Positions 1 to 8,790 of a stretch of 46,405 nt of DNA are shown piece after piece (the first letter of the stretch is position 1; the number at the start of each line of letters is the position of its first letter). The notes under the pieces were generated by a model. It worked only from the letters and a program-made list of their open reading frames with translations. It had not been told where the DNA came from and did not search any database. The stretch is from Prochlorothrix hollandica PCC 9006 = CALU 1027 (GTDB taxonomy: Bacteria; Cyanobacteriota; Cyanobacteriia; Prochlorotrichales; Prochlorotrichaceae). A program made the translations under genes and the position numbers. The DNA lies in assembly GCF_000332315.1 (NCBI RefSeq), contig NZ_KB235941.1:1016459-1062863 (forward strand), read 5' to 3'.

Positions 1-500
1 AGACTTTCTGCACAAGACCACGACCCAGCTCATCCACGAAAATCAAGTGGTGGTGTTGGAGGATCTGGCGGTGAAGAATATGCTTGGTAATCGGAAGTTG
101 GCACGGGCCATCAGTCAGCAGGGTTGGGGCACCGCACGAACTATGTGTGAGGCCAAGGCCAACATGGTTAATGATCGAGAGGTCAGGATCATCAGTCGGT
201 GGGAGCCAACCAGTCAGATCTGTTCTGATTGTGGCTTTCGTTGGGGCAAGGTTGCTCTATCGGTTCGTTCCATCCTCTGTGTGAGTTGCGGAACCGAACA
301 TGATAGAGATGGTAATGCCGCCAAAAATATCGAAAAGTCTGGGTTGGGGCTAACCCAAGACTTTAAATGGACAAAGAACGGGCGTAAGACCAGGATGTCT
401 GGCAATCCGACTGCTTTGTCTAGCCAGCCGTACAGCGAACAGCTTGGACTATTCGCCTAGCCGGAGAATCCCCGCACCTTTAGGTCGGGGAGCATGTCAA
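1..500 (+). mobile_element. IS200/IS605-type TnpB element, right part (cut by window edge)
   Basis: This is the 3' part of a tnpB-carrying insertion sequence running off the left edge. It matches the complete copy at 8685-10149, which lies in the opposite orientation, with only about half a dozen base differences over 460 bases. The identity stops abruptly after base 500, at GCATGTCAA, which sets the right end. Just inside that end is a subterminal hairpin (about 469-490, CCCCGCACCT/AGGTCGGGG) of the kind recognised in this superfamily. No tnpA is visible in the part present. Confidence 0.85.
2..460 (+). CDS. tnpB: TnpB, RNA-guided nuclease family, C-terminal part
   Basis: The reading frame is open from the first bases of the window, so this is the C-terminal 152 residues or so of a TnpB protein of about 406 residues. 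It carries the RuvC-II segment VVLEDLAVKN, a four-cysteine zinc ribbon (CSDC and CVSC) and the RuvC-III motif DRDGNAAKNI. The catalytic Glu and Asp are present. Compared with the complete copy it differs at two residues (Q for E in SQQGWG, F for S in QDFKW). TnpB proteins are guide-RNA-directed DNA nucleases that help IS200/IS605 elements persist. Whether the missing N-terminal half is intact cannot be seen here. Confidence 0.9.
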   Translation, partial: DFLHKTTTQLIHENQVVVLEDLAVKNMLGNRKLARAISQQGWGTARTMCEAKANMVNDREVRIISRWEPTSQICSDCGFRWGKVALSVRSILCVSCGTEHDRDGNAAKNIEKSGLGLTQDFKWTKNGRKTRMSGNPTALSSQPYSEQLGLFA

Positions 501-512
501 AAGTTGGTGATC

Positions 513-2171
513 CTAATTCATGTGGAGACGATTGAGAAACCACCGCAACGATCGGCCATTATCGCCCACCGTCACCAGGGTTGGATCCTTACGATAAATA
601 CGGTAATTAATGGCAGGGAAAATATTATCGATCGCCTCCACTTTGTCTAGCCAACCGGCATCGATCGACCCCTCCGTAATATCGTCATAGAGTTTGTTAA
701 ACCGCATTAAATGGGAACGGGTTCGGCGCACCGCATAGGACACCATGGTACCCGTGCGCATGATGAAAGCCCAATCGGAGGACTGGGCCAACAGCACCTC
801 CCGCGCCGCCTGGTTCAGCCCCCGCTCCTCCAGAGGATCCGCCGGTTCCCGCTGGCTGAGATCAATCATGCGCTCCGTCACCTTATGCAAGTGGGGATAG
901 ATCCAAGTATTGGTTTCATTGAGCCAATATTCATGGAAGCCCTTATAGCCCCAACTGGACTGGGACGGGCGGCAGACTTGGTGAACATTGTGGGTTTGCA
1001 AATAGTCCGCTAAATGGGTCACCGTAAAGGTGTTTTGCCGCTGGGCAGCTTGGCGGAAAAAGGCATCTAAAAACCAGGGACCTTCATACCACCAATGGCC
1101 AAACAACTCGGCATCATAGGGGGCCACAATTAAGGGCGGGGTATCCATCACCGAGGTCAAATGTTCAATTTGTCGCTCTCGATTAAAGATAAAATTAGCC
1201 GCATGTTCTATGGCTTTTTCCTTGGCCCAATAGGGATCATAAAGCTGTTTTTCCCCTAGGCCAATGCCCCGGCTGGTAATTTTGTGGTACTTAATGCCCG
1301 TGTTTTTCCGTTGGCCGTTGGGCATGATGTAGGGCTTGATGTAGTCATAGTCCGCTTCCCAGCCCAAGTCTTTATAAAACTCCCGGTATTCAGGAGCGCC
1401 GGGGTAGCCCACTTCCGCCGACCACACCTGCTGGGATGACTCATGATCTCGACCAAAAGCAGCCACCCCGGTTTCTGTGAAGATGGGGGCATAGGTGCCA
1501 AAGCGGGGCCGGGGGCGGGCGTAGAGAATGCCATGGCCATCGGTGATGAAATAGCGTAACCCCGCATCAGCAATCATGCGCTCGATGCCTTCGTAGTAGG
1601 CACACTCCGGCAACCAAATGCCCTTGGGGGCTTGGCCAAAGTTTTGCTCGTAATGGTCGCAGGCCACCTTCAGTTGTGCCCACACCGCCTGGGGATACAT
1701 TTGCAGCACGGGGAAATAGCCATGGGTGGCCCCGCAGGTGATGATTTCGAGGTGGTTGCTGAGGAGAAACTTTTTAAAGGCGATAATTAAGTCGCGATCG
1801 TACCGTTGCCAGGTGGCCTTAACCTGGGTGAATTCCTGGACGTAGTGATCCGCCAGGTAGCTAATGTGGCTGTGATTTCTGTTGTGTTGGCTCTCTTTCT
1901 CCGCCAGTTCCAGCAGTCGATCCAGGTGGCGATCGTAGCGATCCTGTAATAACTCATCCCGCAACATGGACACCAAGGGCGGTGTCAGGCTCAGGGTCAT
2001 TTTGAAGGGCACCCCGTCCCGTTCCAGCCCTTCCAGCAGATGGATCAGGGGAATGTAGGTTTCGGTAATGGCTTCAAAGAGCCACTCTTCCTCCAGCACA
2101 TAGTCGCTTTCGGGGTGGCGAACAAAGGGTAGGTGGGCGTGGAGGACAAGGGCAAGATAACCGAGGGCCAT
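513..2171 (-). CDS. Glycoside hydrolase family 57 protein, probable 1,4-alpha-glucan branching enzyme
   Basis: This 552-residue protein has the GH57 N-terminal motif HAHLPFVRHPE (residues 11-21). It also has the nucleophile motif GIWLPEC with Glu189 and the acid motif PYDAELFGHWW with Asp353. These positions nearly coincide with the catalytic pair of characterised archaeal GH57 branching enzymes, and a C-terminal DUF1957-type helical region follows. The family cleaves and re-forms alpha-glucan bonds in the cytoplasm, and GH57 branching enzymes act in glycogen metabolism. The ATG start places HAHLPF close to the N-terminus, as is usual. It stands alone, ending 13 bases from the IS copy. A 4-alpha-glucanotransferase role is the main alternative within the family. 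Confidence 0.88.
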   Translation of the reverse strand: MALGYLALVLHAHLPFVRHPESDYVLEEEWLFEAITETYIPLIHLLEGLERDGVPFKMTLSLTPPLVSMLRDELLQDRYDRHLDRLLELAEKESQHNRNHSHISYLADHYVQEFTQVKATWQRYDRDLIIAFKKFLLSNHLEIITCGATHGYFPVLQMYPQAVWAQLKVACDHYEQNFGQAPKGIWLPECAYYEGIERMIADAGLRYFITDGHGILYARPRPRFGTYAPIFTETGVAAFGRDHESSQQVWSAEVGYPGAPEYREFYKDLGWEADYDYIKPYIMPNGQRKNTGIKYHKITSRGIGLGEKQLYDPYWAKEKAIEHAANFIFNRERQIEHLTSVMDTPPLIVAPYDAELFGHWWYEGPWFLDAFFRQAAQRQNTFTVTHLADYLQTHNVHQVCRPSQSSWGYKGFHEYWLNETNTWIYPHLHKVTERMIDLSQREPADPLEERGLNQAAREVLLAQSSDWAFIMRTGTMVSYAVRRTRSHLMRFNKLYDDITEGSIDAGWLDKVEAIDNIFPAINYRIYRKDPTLVTVGDNGRSLRWFLNRLHMN

Positions 2172-2651
2172 AGGACGTGGGTAGGGAACGGGGTTGGGGC
2201 TGAGGGGGTATCAAGTCCCCCTGTGGTGGTGTGGGGTGCTGAGCCAGGATCAAATGGTTTCTGGGTTATCTAAACCCTAGAATCCATGGTTGCTCATCTA
2301 TTTACCTTGATCCCAGGGTACGAGTTAACGGGGTGGGCCGAAGCGGTTAACGGGTAAAAATTAAGAATCCCATAAGATTCAGGAAGGATCCCCAGCATGA
2401 AGTCTAAATCCTGAGCCAGGGACGATCGCGAAGTCAGACCCACCCCTAACCCCTCCCAGGCGGGAAACAAGACCATATTCTCCCTCTCCTGTCTCCTGGT
2501 CGGGGGCTGGGGGTCGGGGGCTGGGGGTCGGGGGCTGGGGGGTGGGTCAACCTCTGACACCCACCGATAATTCTTGTAACTCCCTGCTGCGATCGCCCGG
2601 TCAAACCCACCCCTAACCTCTCCGGAGGAGGGGAACCAGAGTCGTTAGCCC
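2172..2651. other. Intergenic region with short G-rich direct repeats
   Basis: This 480-base gap between two leftward genes contains no convincing gene. It holds a tandem low-complexity block at about 2506-2546 in which CTGGGGGTCGGGGG recurs three times. It also has two related segments reading roughly CACCCCTAACC(C)CTCC near 2450 and 2610. An 88-codon reading frame on the minus strand runs through the repeat and is proline-rich, with no recognisable features. I treat it as non-coding. Confidence 0.5.
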
Positions 2652-4220
2652 TTAAAAATCAAAGTAAATATAGGGCAGGGCACCCTGGGGGGCCAATTGC
2701 AGCACGGCGTAGAAAAAGAGGGGCACACAGAGGAGCTTAACGGGCCAATTGAACTGGAGACGACTGACGCGGCGCAAAGCCTGGACGATCGCCATGGCCA
2801 CAATCAACGCCAGCACCAAAAGGGTGAGTTGCCAGCGATCGAGGCCACTGACATCCAAATACACCTTCTGGGCAAACTGGGCATCAGCCCCATGGCCCCA
2901 GAGATGGGTCACGGCCCACCAGGACTCCCGGAGATTGGGCAGGCGGAAGAAAATCCAGGAGCCAAACACCAGCCCCTGGGTCATGGCCCAGGCCACGATC
3001 GTCCCCGGCAGCGATCGCCACCAGGTCTTCAACACAGGCCACTGGTGCCCCAAGGTCTGCCCCAGGCGGTGGATGGCCAGCCCCAAGCCATGGAGCAAGC
3101 CCCAGACGATGAAGCCCCAGTTGGCCCCATGCCATAATCCCGCAATCACCATCACCAGCGTTAGGTTCCAGCAGGTGCGGGCCAAGCCTTGGCGACTGCC
3201 CCCCAGGGGAAAATAGAGGTAGTTGCGCAGCCAATTGCCCAAGGTCATGTGCCAGCGCCGCCAAAAGTCCGCCAAACTGGTGCTGAAATAGGGAGCATCA
3301 AAGTTTTCCGGCAAATTCAGCCCCAACAGCAAGGCACTGCCCCGCGCCATATCCACATAGGCACTGAAATCCAGGTATAACTGCAAGCCATAGGCGATCG
3401 TGGCCAGCCAAATATCCCCACTGCCGGCCCGCAACAGATTGCCATAGCTCAGTCCCACCAAAATCCCCAGGTGATCCGCCAGCACCGCTTTTTTGAAGGC
3501 TCCTAAACCAATGAGCCAGAGGGCTTCGGTGCAACGGTTAAAGGTGGGAAAGGTGACATTGCGCAATTGCCGCGCCAGGGTGTGATAGCCGGTGATCGGC
3601 CCAGAAATAAGTTTAGGAAAGAAAAACTTATAGGTGACAAAGCGCAGCAGGTTCGGCGTAGCGGGGGCACCCCGATAGATATCCACCAGGTAGGCGATAC
3701 ATTCAAACGTAAAAAAGCTAATGCCTAGGGGGGCGATCAGGTTGTCCCGCAGTTGGTCGGCGGTGACCTGGAGATCCGGCAACCGAAACAACAAAGCAAG
3801 GCTAGACAGGAAAAAGGGGATGTATTTAAACCCCGCCAACAGCAGTAGGTTGAGACCAATGCCGAGACCCAGAACTTGTAGCCGTTTCTGGTTCCAGTCC
3901 GCCTGGGCATATTCCCATTCTGCCTCGGTGAGGTTGGGGTTTTGGGCTTGGGCACGGAGGGGGGAGTTTTCCCCCAGAATCATCCCCAGCCGAAAGTTAA
4001 TGAGGGTGCTGATGACCAAGAGGGGCAGATAGGCCACCCCCCGCAGGGCAGCGATCGCCCCCAGACGATCGTGGGGCAAGGCTCCATAGGACACCAGACC
4101 ATAGAACACAAAGCTAGCCAGGAGCAACACCCAGAGCCGCTGGTTGGTTTTGGGGACGGCCCAATAGATCCCCATCAAAATCAACAGGAACAGGGCATAA
4201 CCGAAGGAGGTGAAGGTCAT
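2652..4220 (-). CDS. MBOAT family membrane-bound O-acyltransferase (AlgI-like)
   Basis: The 522-residue product is a polytopic membrane protein with about ten hydrophobic segments. It has the two family signatures: FWRRWHMTLGNWLRNYLYFPLGG around residues 319-341 (His324) and LWHGANWGF around 362-370, with the presumed catalytic His364. MBOAT proteins of the AlgI/DltB type move acyl groups, often acetyl, across the membrane onto exported polysaccharides or other acceptors. The usual partner, an SGNH-hydrolase (AlgJ/AlgX-like) gene, is not adjacent, so the acceptor is unknown. The gene starts at an ATG and stands alone. Confidence 0.92.
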   Translation of the reverse strand: MTFTSFGYALFLLILMGIYWAVPKTNQRLWVLLLASFVFYGLVSYGALPHDRLGAIAALRGVAYLPLLVISTLINFRLGMILGENSPLRAQAQNPNLTEAEWEYAQADWNQKRLQVLGLGIGLNLLLLAGFKYIPFFLSSLALLFRLPDLQVTADQLRDNLIAPLGISFFTFECIAYLVDIYRGAPATPNLLRFVTYKFFFPKLISGPITGYHTLARQLRNVTFPTFNRCTEALWLIGLGAFKKAVLADHLGILVGLSYGNLLRAGSGDIWLATIAYGLQLYLDFSAYVDMARGSALLLGLNLPENFDAPYFSTSLADFWRRWHMTLGNWLRNYLYFPLGGSRQGLARTCWNLTLVMVIAGLWHGANWGFIVWGLLHGLGLAIHRLGQTLGHQWPVLKTWWRSLPGTIVAWAMTQGLVFGSWIFFRLPNLRESWWAVTHLWGHGADAQFAQKVYLDVSGLDRWQLTLLVLALIVAMAIVQALRRVSRLQFNWPVKLLCVPLFFYAVLQLAPQGALPYIYFDF

Positions 4221-4470
4221 GGCAGGGGGGGCAAAGCCGGACAGAACCAGAGGGGGGACTTTTGCCAGAACACTCTAGCACTGGATGGTCGATCGGCCCC
4301 AGGCAGAAGGTTTGGCAGGGGGCGGGGGGCGCGACCAGGGAGATTTTTTTATGAAGAGGGGGTGCTTTTTGGCAGAATCTACCCTATATAAGTAACCATA
4401 AGTGGGGTGGTGTGCAGTCTGGCATCGTCAGCTTGCCACACGCCAAGTCGTTATAGGGGTATGTTGAGTT

Positions 4471-5313
4471 ATGCCAAAGGCCATTGCCGAATCTGCCACC
4501 TTCCTGAAGGCGAAGATTTTGGGATCGGATGATCTTAAGGACTCCGAAAAAATCTTTCTGCCCCAAGGCCATGTTTTCTATGTTGCACGGTGCGCCCCCG
4601 ATCGCAACCAACATCTATTTTTAGAGCTAGCGTCTCCCTTCACCGCCCGCGATGGCCAGACCAAGCTGCAACAGGTCTATGGCTATGATCCCCACATCAA
4701 AGTGGAAGGGGAAGACGAGAATAAACAGATCAAACTGCCGGTGAAGTACTGTTCCCAGTTGGACAATGATCCCTCGGTGTTTGGTCCCGGTTGGCGACAG
4801 TGCAACACCACCAGCAACACCATGTTGGCGGATTTTCTGCTGGATGGGGCACTGACCCAAAAGGCCCAGCAAATGGGCTACCCGGAACCCGAATCCGTTT
4901 ATATGCGCATTGTGTCTAAATATGGGGACACCACCGACCACGGTGCCCAAACCCAAGCCCTGCGCAGTTTGGGCATTGAATCCTATTTCAGCTATGCCCT
5001 ATCGGCCAAGGATATTTTGATGTCCCTGGAGAAGGAGATCCCGGTGGTGGTGGGCTTTGCCTATAAGGGCAGCGGTCACATTTGCATCATTGTGGGCTAT
5101 GACCCCCAGAAGCAGGATTGGCTGGTGCATGATCCCTATGGCACGCGCCACGGCTCCAGCAACTCCTACGATGTGGGGGTGGGGGGTCAATACGATCGCT
5201 ACACCAGCGCCGTGATGCAGGCGGTATTCTGGGATCAGGGCCAGGAAGCCGGTTGGGGACGCATTGTTACTAGCGTTAAAGGCAAACCCACAGGTCTGCC
5301 CACGGGTCTCTAG
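4471..5313 (+). CDS. C39-like cysteine peptidase domain protein
   Basis: The 280-residue protein has a C-terminal papain-like fold of the Peptidase_C39_2 type. The likely catalytic residues are Cys111 in WRQCNTTSN, His203 in GHICIIVGY and Asp221 in VHDPYG; the Gln110 just before the cysteine would form the oxyanion hole. About 90 N-terminal residues form a separate beta-rich region that I do not recognise. No signal peptide is visible, so it is probably cytoplasmic or exported by another route. Related proteins are double-glycine-leader peptidases of transporters or free-standing peptidases. No ABC transporter or small leader peptide gene lies next to it, so the substrate is unknown. Confidence 0.8.
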   Translation: MPKAIAESATFLKAKILGSDDLKDSEKIFLPQGHVFYVARCAPDRNQHLFLELASPFTARDGQTKLQQVYGYDPHIKVEGEDENKQIKLPVKYCSQLDNDPSVFGPGWRQCNTTSNTMLADFLLDGALTQKAQQMGYPEPESVYMRIVSKYGDTTDHGAQTQALRSLGIESYFSYALSAKDILMSLEKEIPVVVGFAYKGSGHICIIVGYDPQKQDWLVHDPYGTRHGSSNSYDVGVGGQYDRYTSAVMQAVFWDQGQEAGWGRIVTSVKGKPTGLPTGL

Positions 5314-5355
5314 GAGATGCTGTAGGAGATGCTGTAGGAGACGCTGTTAGGAGAT
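5312..5355 (+). repeat. 12-bp tandem repeat immediately after the C39-like gene
   Basis: The unit AGGAGATGCTGT is repeated three to four times with slight decay, beginning at the stop codon of the preceding gene. It belongs to the many short tandem arrays found in spacers across this window. Confidence 0.8.
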
Positions 5356-5445
5356 GAGACCAAACCCGATCGCGGGCGCATCTCGTCATTGGGGGGGCAG
5401 GATCGGATTGAAATCAGGGGAGGTCAATGCCCCCATTTTGGGTAC

Positions 5446-5511
5446 GGGCGAAGCATGGGCGCAGGTATTCTCTGGGTGATCGCCCCAAGTTTTGCCGCCC
5501 ATGCTTCGCCC
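5446..5511. repeat. Perfect 16-bp inverted repeat (GGGCGAAGCATGGGCG)
   Basis: GGGCGAAGCATGGGCG at 5446-5461 is mirrored exactly by CGCCCATGCTTCGCCC at 5496-5511, with a 34-base loop. The GGGGCGAAGCAT core resembles a repeat I know to be widespread in cyanobacterial spacers. It could fold in RNA or DNA. Confidence 0.85.
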
Positions 5512-5619
5512 CTACGATGCACCCCCCAACCCTGATATGCGCCCCCCGATCGCCGATGATTGCGGTCCAACGGGTCAACGATCGGCCTAGCTCAAAAACC
5601 ATCGGCCTAGCTCAAAAAC

Positions 5620-5672
5620 AAAACCGGAAATCCTGAAACTCAACCACAGGATCTCCGGTTTTTGGTTTTTTT
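5620..5672 (+). terminator. Hairpin followed by a T-rich run, terminator-like
   Basis: AAAACCGG..ATCCTG at 5620-5635 pairs with CAGGAT..CCGGTTTT at 5647-5662 across an 11-base loop, followed by a T-rich tail to 5672. This is the form of an intrinsic terminator for plus-strand transcripts. It lies about 300 bases after the C39-like gene, with no other plus-strand gene between. A partial direct repeat of its right arm (CAACCACAGGATCCCCGGT) follows at about 5699-5717. Confidence 0.6.
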
Positions 5673-5718
5673 ATCCCCCACCTAGAATCCTCCCACTCAA
5701 CCACAGGATCCCCGGTCG

Positions 5719-6036
5719 GAGAGTTTCACTCAAATAATGCTGTGTGGGGATGGCGATCGCTAGCATCTGTTGGCCTGGGTCGTGATGCCTAATCACATTG
5801 GCTGGATCCTGTTGAACGTTGTTCAGTCCTGCATGGGATTGTCGAGTTGTACTCGACCCTAAGCCGACTACAAGTCGGCTCTCCCAGGGGGATTGTCGAT
5901 TTTCCCAGGGGGATTGTCGATTTTCCCAGGGGAATTGTCGATTTTCCCAGGGGAATTGTCGGCTCTCCCAGGGGGATTGTCGATTTTCCCAGGGGGATTG
6001 TCGAGTTGTACTCGACATTATTAGAGTGAAACTCTC
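5719..6036. repeat. 318-bp block bounded by 21-bp inverted repeats, enclosing a 21-bp minisatellite
   Basis: The ends at 5719-5739 and 6016-6036 are inverted copies of GAGAGTTTCACTC(A/T)AATAATG with one mismatch. Inside, six head-to-tail 21-bp units (each beginning CCCAGGGG, at 5883, 5904, 5925, 5946, 5967 and 5988) form a minisatellite. It is flanked by two identical 17-bp palindromes GTCGAGTTGTACTCGAC (5841-5857 and 6000-6016), and a second palindrome AGCCGACTACAAGTCGGCT lies at 5862-5880. Because 21 is a multiple of three, all frames read as seven-residue repeats. No reading frame here has gene-like features. There is no clear target-site duplication. Confidence 0.85.
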
Positions 6037-6063
6037 GAAAATTTAGATTTTTCGAGGTGCCCC

Positions 6064-7872
6064 CTAGGGATCAGACTTGGGGATCCCCGGTTTCGCGATC
6101 GTCCACAGGGGGAAATTCTGGCTAGGGGTGATGGTCACCCCCGTAACCCCCGTTTGGGAAAAGGCATAGTCCCGATCCTGCCACAGGGGAATATAGGGCA
6201 CATCCGCCGCCGCGATCGCCTGAATCTGGGCCAAAATCTCCAGACGTTCCTGGGGATCCTGGGCTTGCCGTTCCTGGGCAATCAACCTATTCACCGCCTC
6301 ACTCCAATAAAACGAGCCTTGACTCTGGGCACCGCCCTGGGTGCAGCCCTGGGCCGCAGAACCCGCCTCACAGCTCAGAAACGGGTGCAGATAATTATCC
6401 CCATCCAGAAAATCTGGGTACCAACTAATCAAAAAACTGGGGTAGAGACCCTTACCGATATTGCTAAAACCCGTGGCAGAATCCACCCCCTGCACCGTTA
6501 GATCCACCAACCCCCCTAACGCTTGGGGAATAGACGATTGGAGCACCGCCGCCGCCTGTCCCCGAATGGGGGAACCATTGGGATACCACAACTCCACCGC
6601 CGCCGGATTCTCGGGACCATAGCCCGCCGCCCTCAAATCAGCCTGGGCTTGGGCTAACATCGTCGATCGATCCGCCGACTCCTGGGGCTGAAACACCGGC
6701 ACCGATCCCGGCACCTGGGGTGGCACCAAACTATAGAGCAATTCCCCTTGGCCCTGGAGGGCACGATCGAGGAGCAATGGGCGATCGACTGCTGCCGCGA
6801 TCGCCCGCCGCACCGGCAACTGATCCAAGGGAGGCTGCTGCTGATTCAAAACCATCAGGGTCACCGCCACCCCCTGGGTCACCACCGCCTGCCCCCGACC
6901 CGCCGCCGCATCAGCCATCAGGGTTTCAATCTGCTGGGGATCAAAGTTTAAATAGGCCACATCCACTTGGCCCGTGCGGAAGCTATTGAACAAATTAGCG
7001 GGATTATCTTTATAAATCTGGATATCCACCCCCCCATTGGCGGGCGGCTCCCCCCAATAGTCGGCGAACACCTCCAGGTGAATGGTGTTTTCCTCCATGT
7101 CCCGCAGCCGATAGGGACCCGTGCCCACCCATTGCTCCGGCTGGAAGCCCCCCGCCGCCCCCCCAGACTCCCCATAGGCCGTGGGGGAGAGGGCAGAAAG
7201 ACCAGGGAACGCCAGCAGGGCCGTAAAGGCAGCAAAGGGCTGTTGCAGATGAATCGTTAGCTCCAGATCGCCGGTGGCTTCTACGCGATCGACAATATCC
7301 CGCAGCAAAAAGGCCGGTTTCCCCCCCTGGGTCATAAAGCGCTCCAGGGAGAAGGCCATGGCCGCCGCATCAAAGGCCGTGCCATCGTGAAAGGTGACCC
7401 CCGATCGCAACGGAATGGTATAGGTCAGTCCGTCGTCACTAATCTGGGGCAGTTCCGTCGCCAGTTGGGGCACCAGGTCGCCACTGTTCCCCCCAGGGTT
7501 GGGGCTACTCTTGCTGTCACTATTCAGGGCATTAGTATCCAGGCCATCGCTATTCAGACCATCGGCATTGAAATCATAGGTATAAAGACGATCCCCCAGG
7601 TTATAAATCAAATTCAGACTGGAGACTTCATAGGCATCGGCGGGATCCAGGGTGCGGGGTCGTAGGGTAGTGCCCAGGATAATGCGATCGCCCGTCTGCA
7701 TCAGCCCAGCCTCCTCCTGCCCCCGGTTCACCTCAGCCCCCGGTTCTCCCCCACACCCCGACACCAACCCCAGGGCGATCGCCAGCCCCAGGGCACCGCT
7801 AGCCCAGCCCTGGGAAAATGGAGGTAACCGGACGTAGGGGGTTGAACTGGAACGAGGAGAGAATTTGATCAT
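6064..7872 (-). CDS. Family 5 extracellular solute-binding lipoprotein of a peptide-type ABC transporter
   Basis: The 602-residue product has a signal segment ending in the lipobox LVSGC, so Cys40 would be lipidated and the protein anchored at the membrane. The mature part is a full SBP_bac_5 (DppA/OppA-like) domain. Recognisable segments include LRPRTLDPADAYE near the start, YTIPLRSGVTFHDGTAFDAAA, and late motifs such as PYIPLWQDRDYAF. Family members bind peptides, nickel or related solutes and pass them to permeases. No permease or ATPase genes are adjacent, so the partner must be encoded elsewhere. An Asn/Asp/Ser/Gly-rich insertion with repeats (about residues 102-131) interrupts the N-terminal lobe and looks like a repeat expansion. 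Confidence 0.92.
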   Translation of the reverse strand: MIKFSPRSSSTPYVRLPPFSQGWASGALGLAIALGLVSGCGGEPGAEVNRGQEEAGLMQTGDRIILGTTLRPRTLDPADAYEVSSLNLIYNLGDRLYTYDFNADGLNSDGLDTNALNSDSKSSPNPGGNSGDLVPQLATELPQISDDGLTYTIPLRSGVTFHDGTAFDAAAMAFSLERFMTQGGKPAFLLRDIVDRVEATGDLELTIHLQQPFAAFTALLAFPGLSALSPTAYGESGGAAGGFQPEQWVGTGPYRLRDMEENTIHLEVFADYWGEPPANGGVDIQIYKDNPANLFNSFRTGQVDVAYLNFDPQQIETLMADAAAGRGQAVVTQGVAVTLMVLNQQQPPLDQLPVRRAIAAAVDRPLLLDRALQGQGELLYSLVPPQVPGSVPVFQPQESADRSTMLAQAQADLRAAGYGPENPAAVELWYPNGSPIRGQAAAVLQSSIPQALGGLVDLTVQGVDSATGFSNIGKGLYPSFLISWYPDFLDGDNYLHPFLSCEAGSAAQGCTQGGAQSQGSFYWSEAVNRLIAQERQAQDPQERLEILAQIQAIAAADVPYIPLWQDRDYAFSQTGVTGVTITPSQNFPLWTIAKPGIPKSDP

Positions 7873-7909
7873 GGCAACTTTAGGTAATTAATCTTGTTAA
7901 AAATCGGGG

Positions 7910-7982
7910 ATCAACGTAAGCCGGGATAATGGGGCACGGAGCGCCCTACTGTCCCGTTAATCTTATCCCGCTTTAAGCGATC
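7910..7982 (+). repeat. Dispersed palindromic repeat, family D, copy 1
   Basis: The sequence ATCAACGTAAGCCGGGATAATGGGG through CCCGCTTTAAGCG resembles copies at 22334-22410 and 37667-37766, and more weakly 40290-40348. In the better-kept copies the core is CGGGACAGTG...CACTGTCCCG, an inverted repeat that can form a hairpin; here it is partly decayed. The rest of the gap, 7983-8282, is AT-rich and shows no other feature I can name. Confidence 0.75.
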
Positions 7983-8282
7983 AGCCAAAGCATCAGAGGC
8001 AAGATTTTTTTGCTCTTTTACCTGTATATTATTCATATATCAAGGATATCTTTCAGTATTAACAATGATTACCCTGGTGATGCCAATGCAGTAAATCACT
8101 GCTATTTGTATCTTCGATCACTGTTTCAAGCTGTGTTTGCTGTTATATATTCTAAGTATACAGAGCAGGAGACTGAATAGAGTACTGAAGGGCAGCTTTC
8201 GGTACCGAAACCGGTTAAGGTTAGTCTGATAGACCCTGTTTAACTTCAGCGGTATACCTAATCACAGTAACGTTACTTGATC

Positions 8283-8636
8283 ATGGCTTCTCCAAAACTT
8301 CCATCAATGATCTCTGCCGATGCAGGTCATTTCTTCCGATTCTACCTTGGTGGCCAGCTCCAAGAAGGCTTACGCTATGACAACAAGCTTTATGGACTCA
8401 GCGATCGCTTTAGTGTCCATCAATCTGTATCCGCCTATCGCTGTGCCCTGGCCTGGTCCGAGAAGGGCATTCCAGGTCTAGTGCAGGAGCAAGGGAATGG
8501 CTATGTGGTCTGGGTAGAAATGGTTTCCAGCCTCCATCATCCCCTGGTTCATGGCCATCATTCCCCACCCCCATCGGATCCCAGCCTTCAGGCTCCTGAT
8601 CCAGCTTTAACGACGTTACCGTCTATTTTTTACTGA
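8283..8636 (+). CDS. Small conserved-looking protein of unknown function
   Basis: The frame encodes 117 residues from the ATG; a TTG two codons upstream is possible. The first 75 residues or so look like a compact soluble domain, with segments RFYLGGQLQEGLRYDNKLYGLSDRF split over strands and helices and ending in GNGYVVWVEM. The last 35 residues are rich in Pro, His and Ser and look disordered. I do not recognise a named family, although the central part resembles small cyanobacterial hypothetical proteins. It is followed closely by the right end of the tnpB element, which inserted about 50 bases after its stop codon. Confidence 0.6.
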   Translation: MASPKLPSMISADAGHFFRFYLGGQLQEGLRYDNKLYGLSDRFSVHQSVSAYRCALAWSEKGIPGLVQEQGNGYVVWVEMVSSLHHPLVHGHHSPPPSDPSLQAPDPALTTLPSIFY

Positions 8637-8684
8637 TCTCTGCTCATGTTCTGAGTTTTACTGATGTTCTTTCAGTGTACTGAC

Positions 8685-8790
8685 TTGACATGCTCCCCGA
8701 CCTAAAGGTGCGGGGATTCTCCGGCTAGGCGAATAGTCCAAGCTGTTCGCTGTACGGCTGGCTAGACAAAGCAGTCGGATTGCCAGACAT
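8685..8790 (-). ncRNA. Predicted omega RNA (TnpB guide RNA scaffold)
   Basis: In characterised IS200/IS605 elements the guide scaffold RNA overlaps the 3' end of tnpB and runs to the right end, with the guide taken from flanking DNA. The same position here holds the last tnpB codons and the terminal hairpin. The call is by position only; the exact 5' end is unknown. The guide would begin at base 8684 and read away from the element. Confidence 0.35.

Noticed and set aside
2294-2560. 88-codon minus-strand reading frame
   Set aside because: It mostly translates a G-rich tandem repeat, is proline-rich at the start and has no domain or ribosome site.
5883-6008. CRISPR array
   Set aside because: The units are contiguous 21-bp repeats with no unique spacers, and no cas genes are present.
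5671-6018. Minus-strand frame with PWENRQS-type heptapeptide repeats, and matching plus-strand frames
   Set aside because: The 21-bp array is open in several frames at once simply because its period is a multiple of three. The flanks are palindromes rather than coding sequence.
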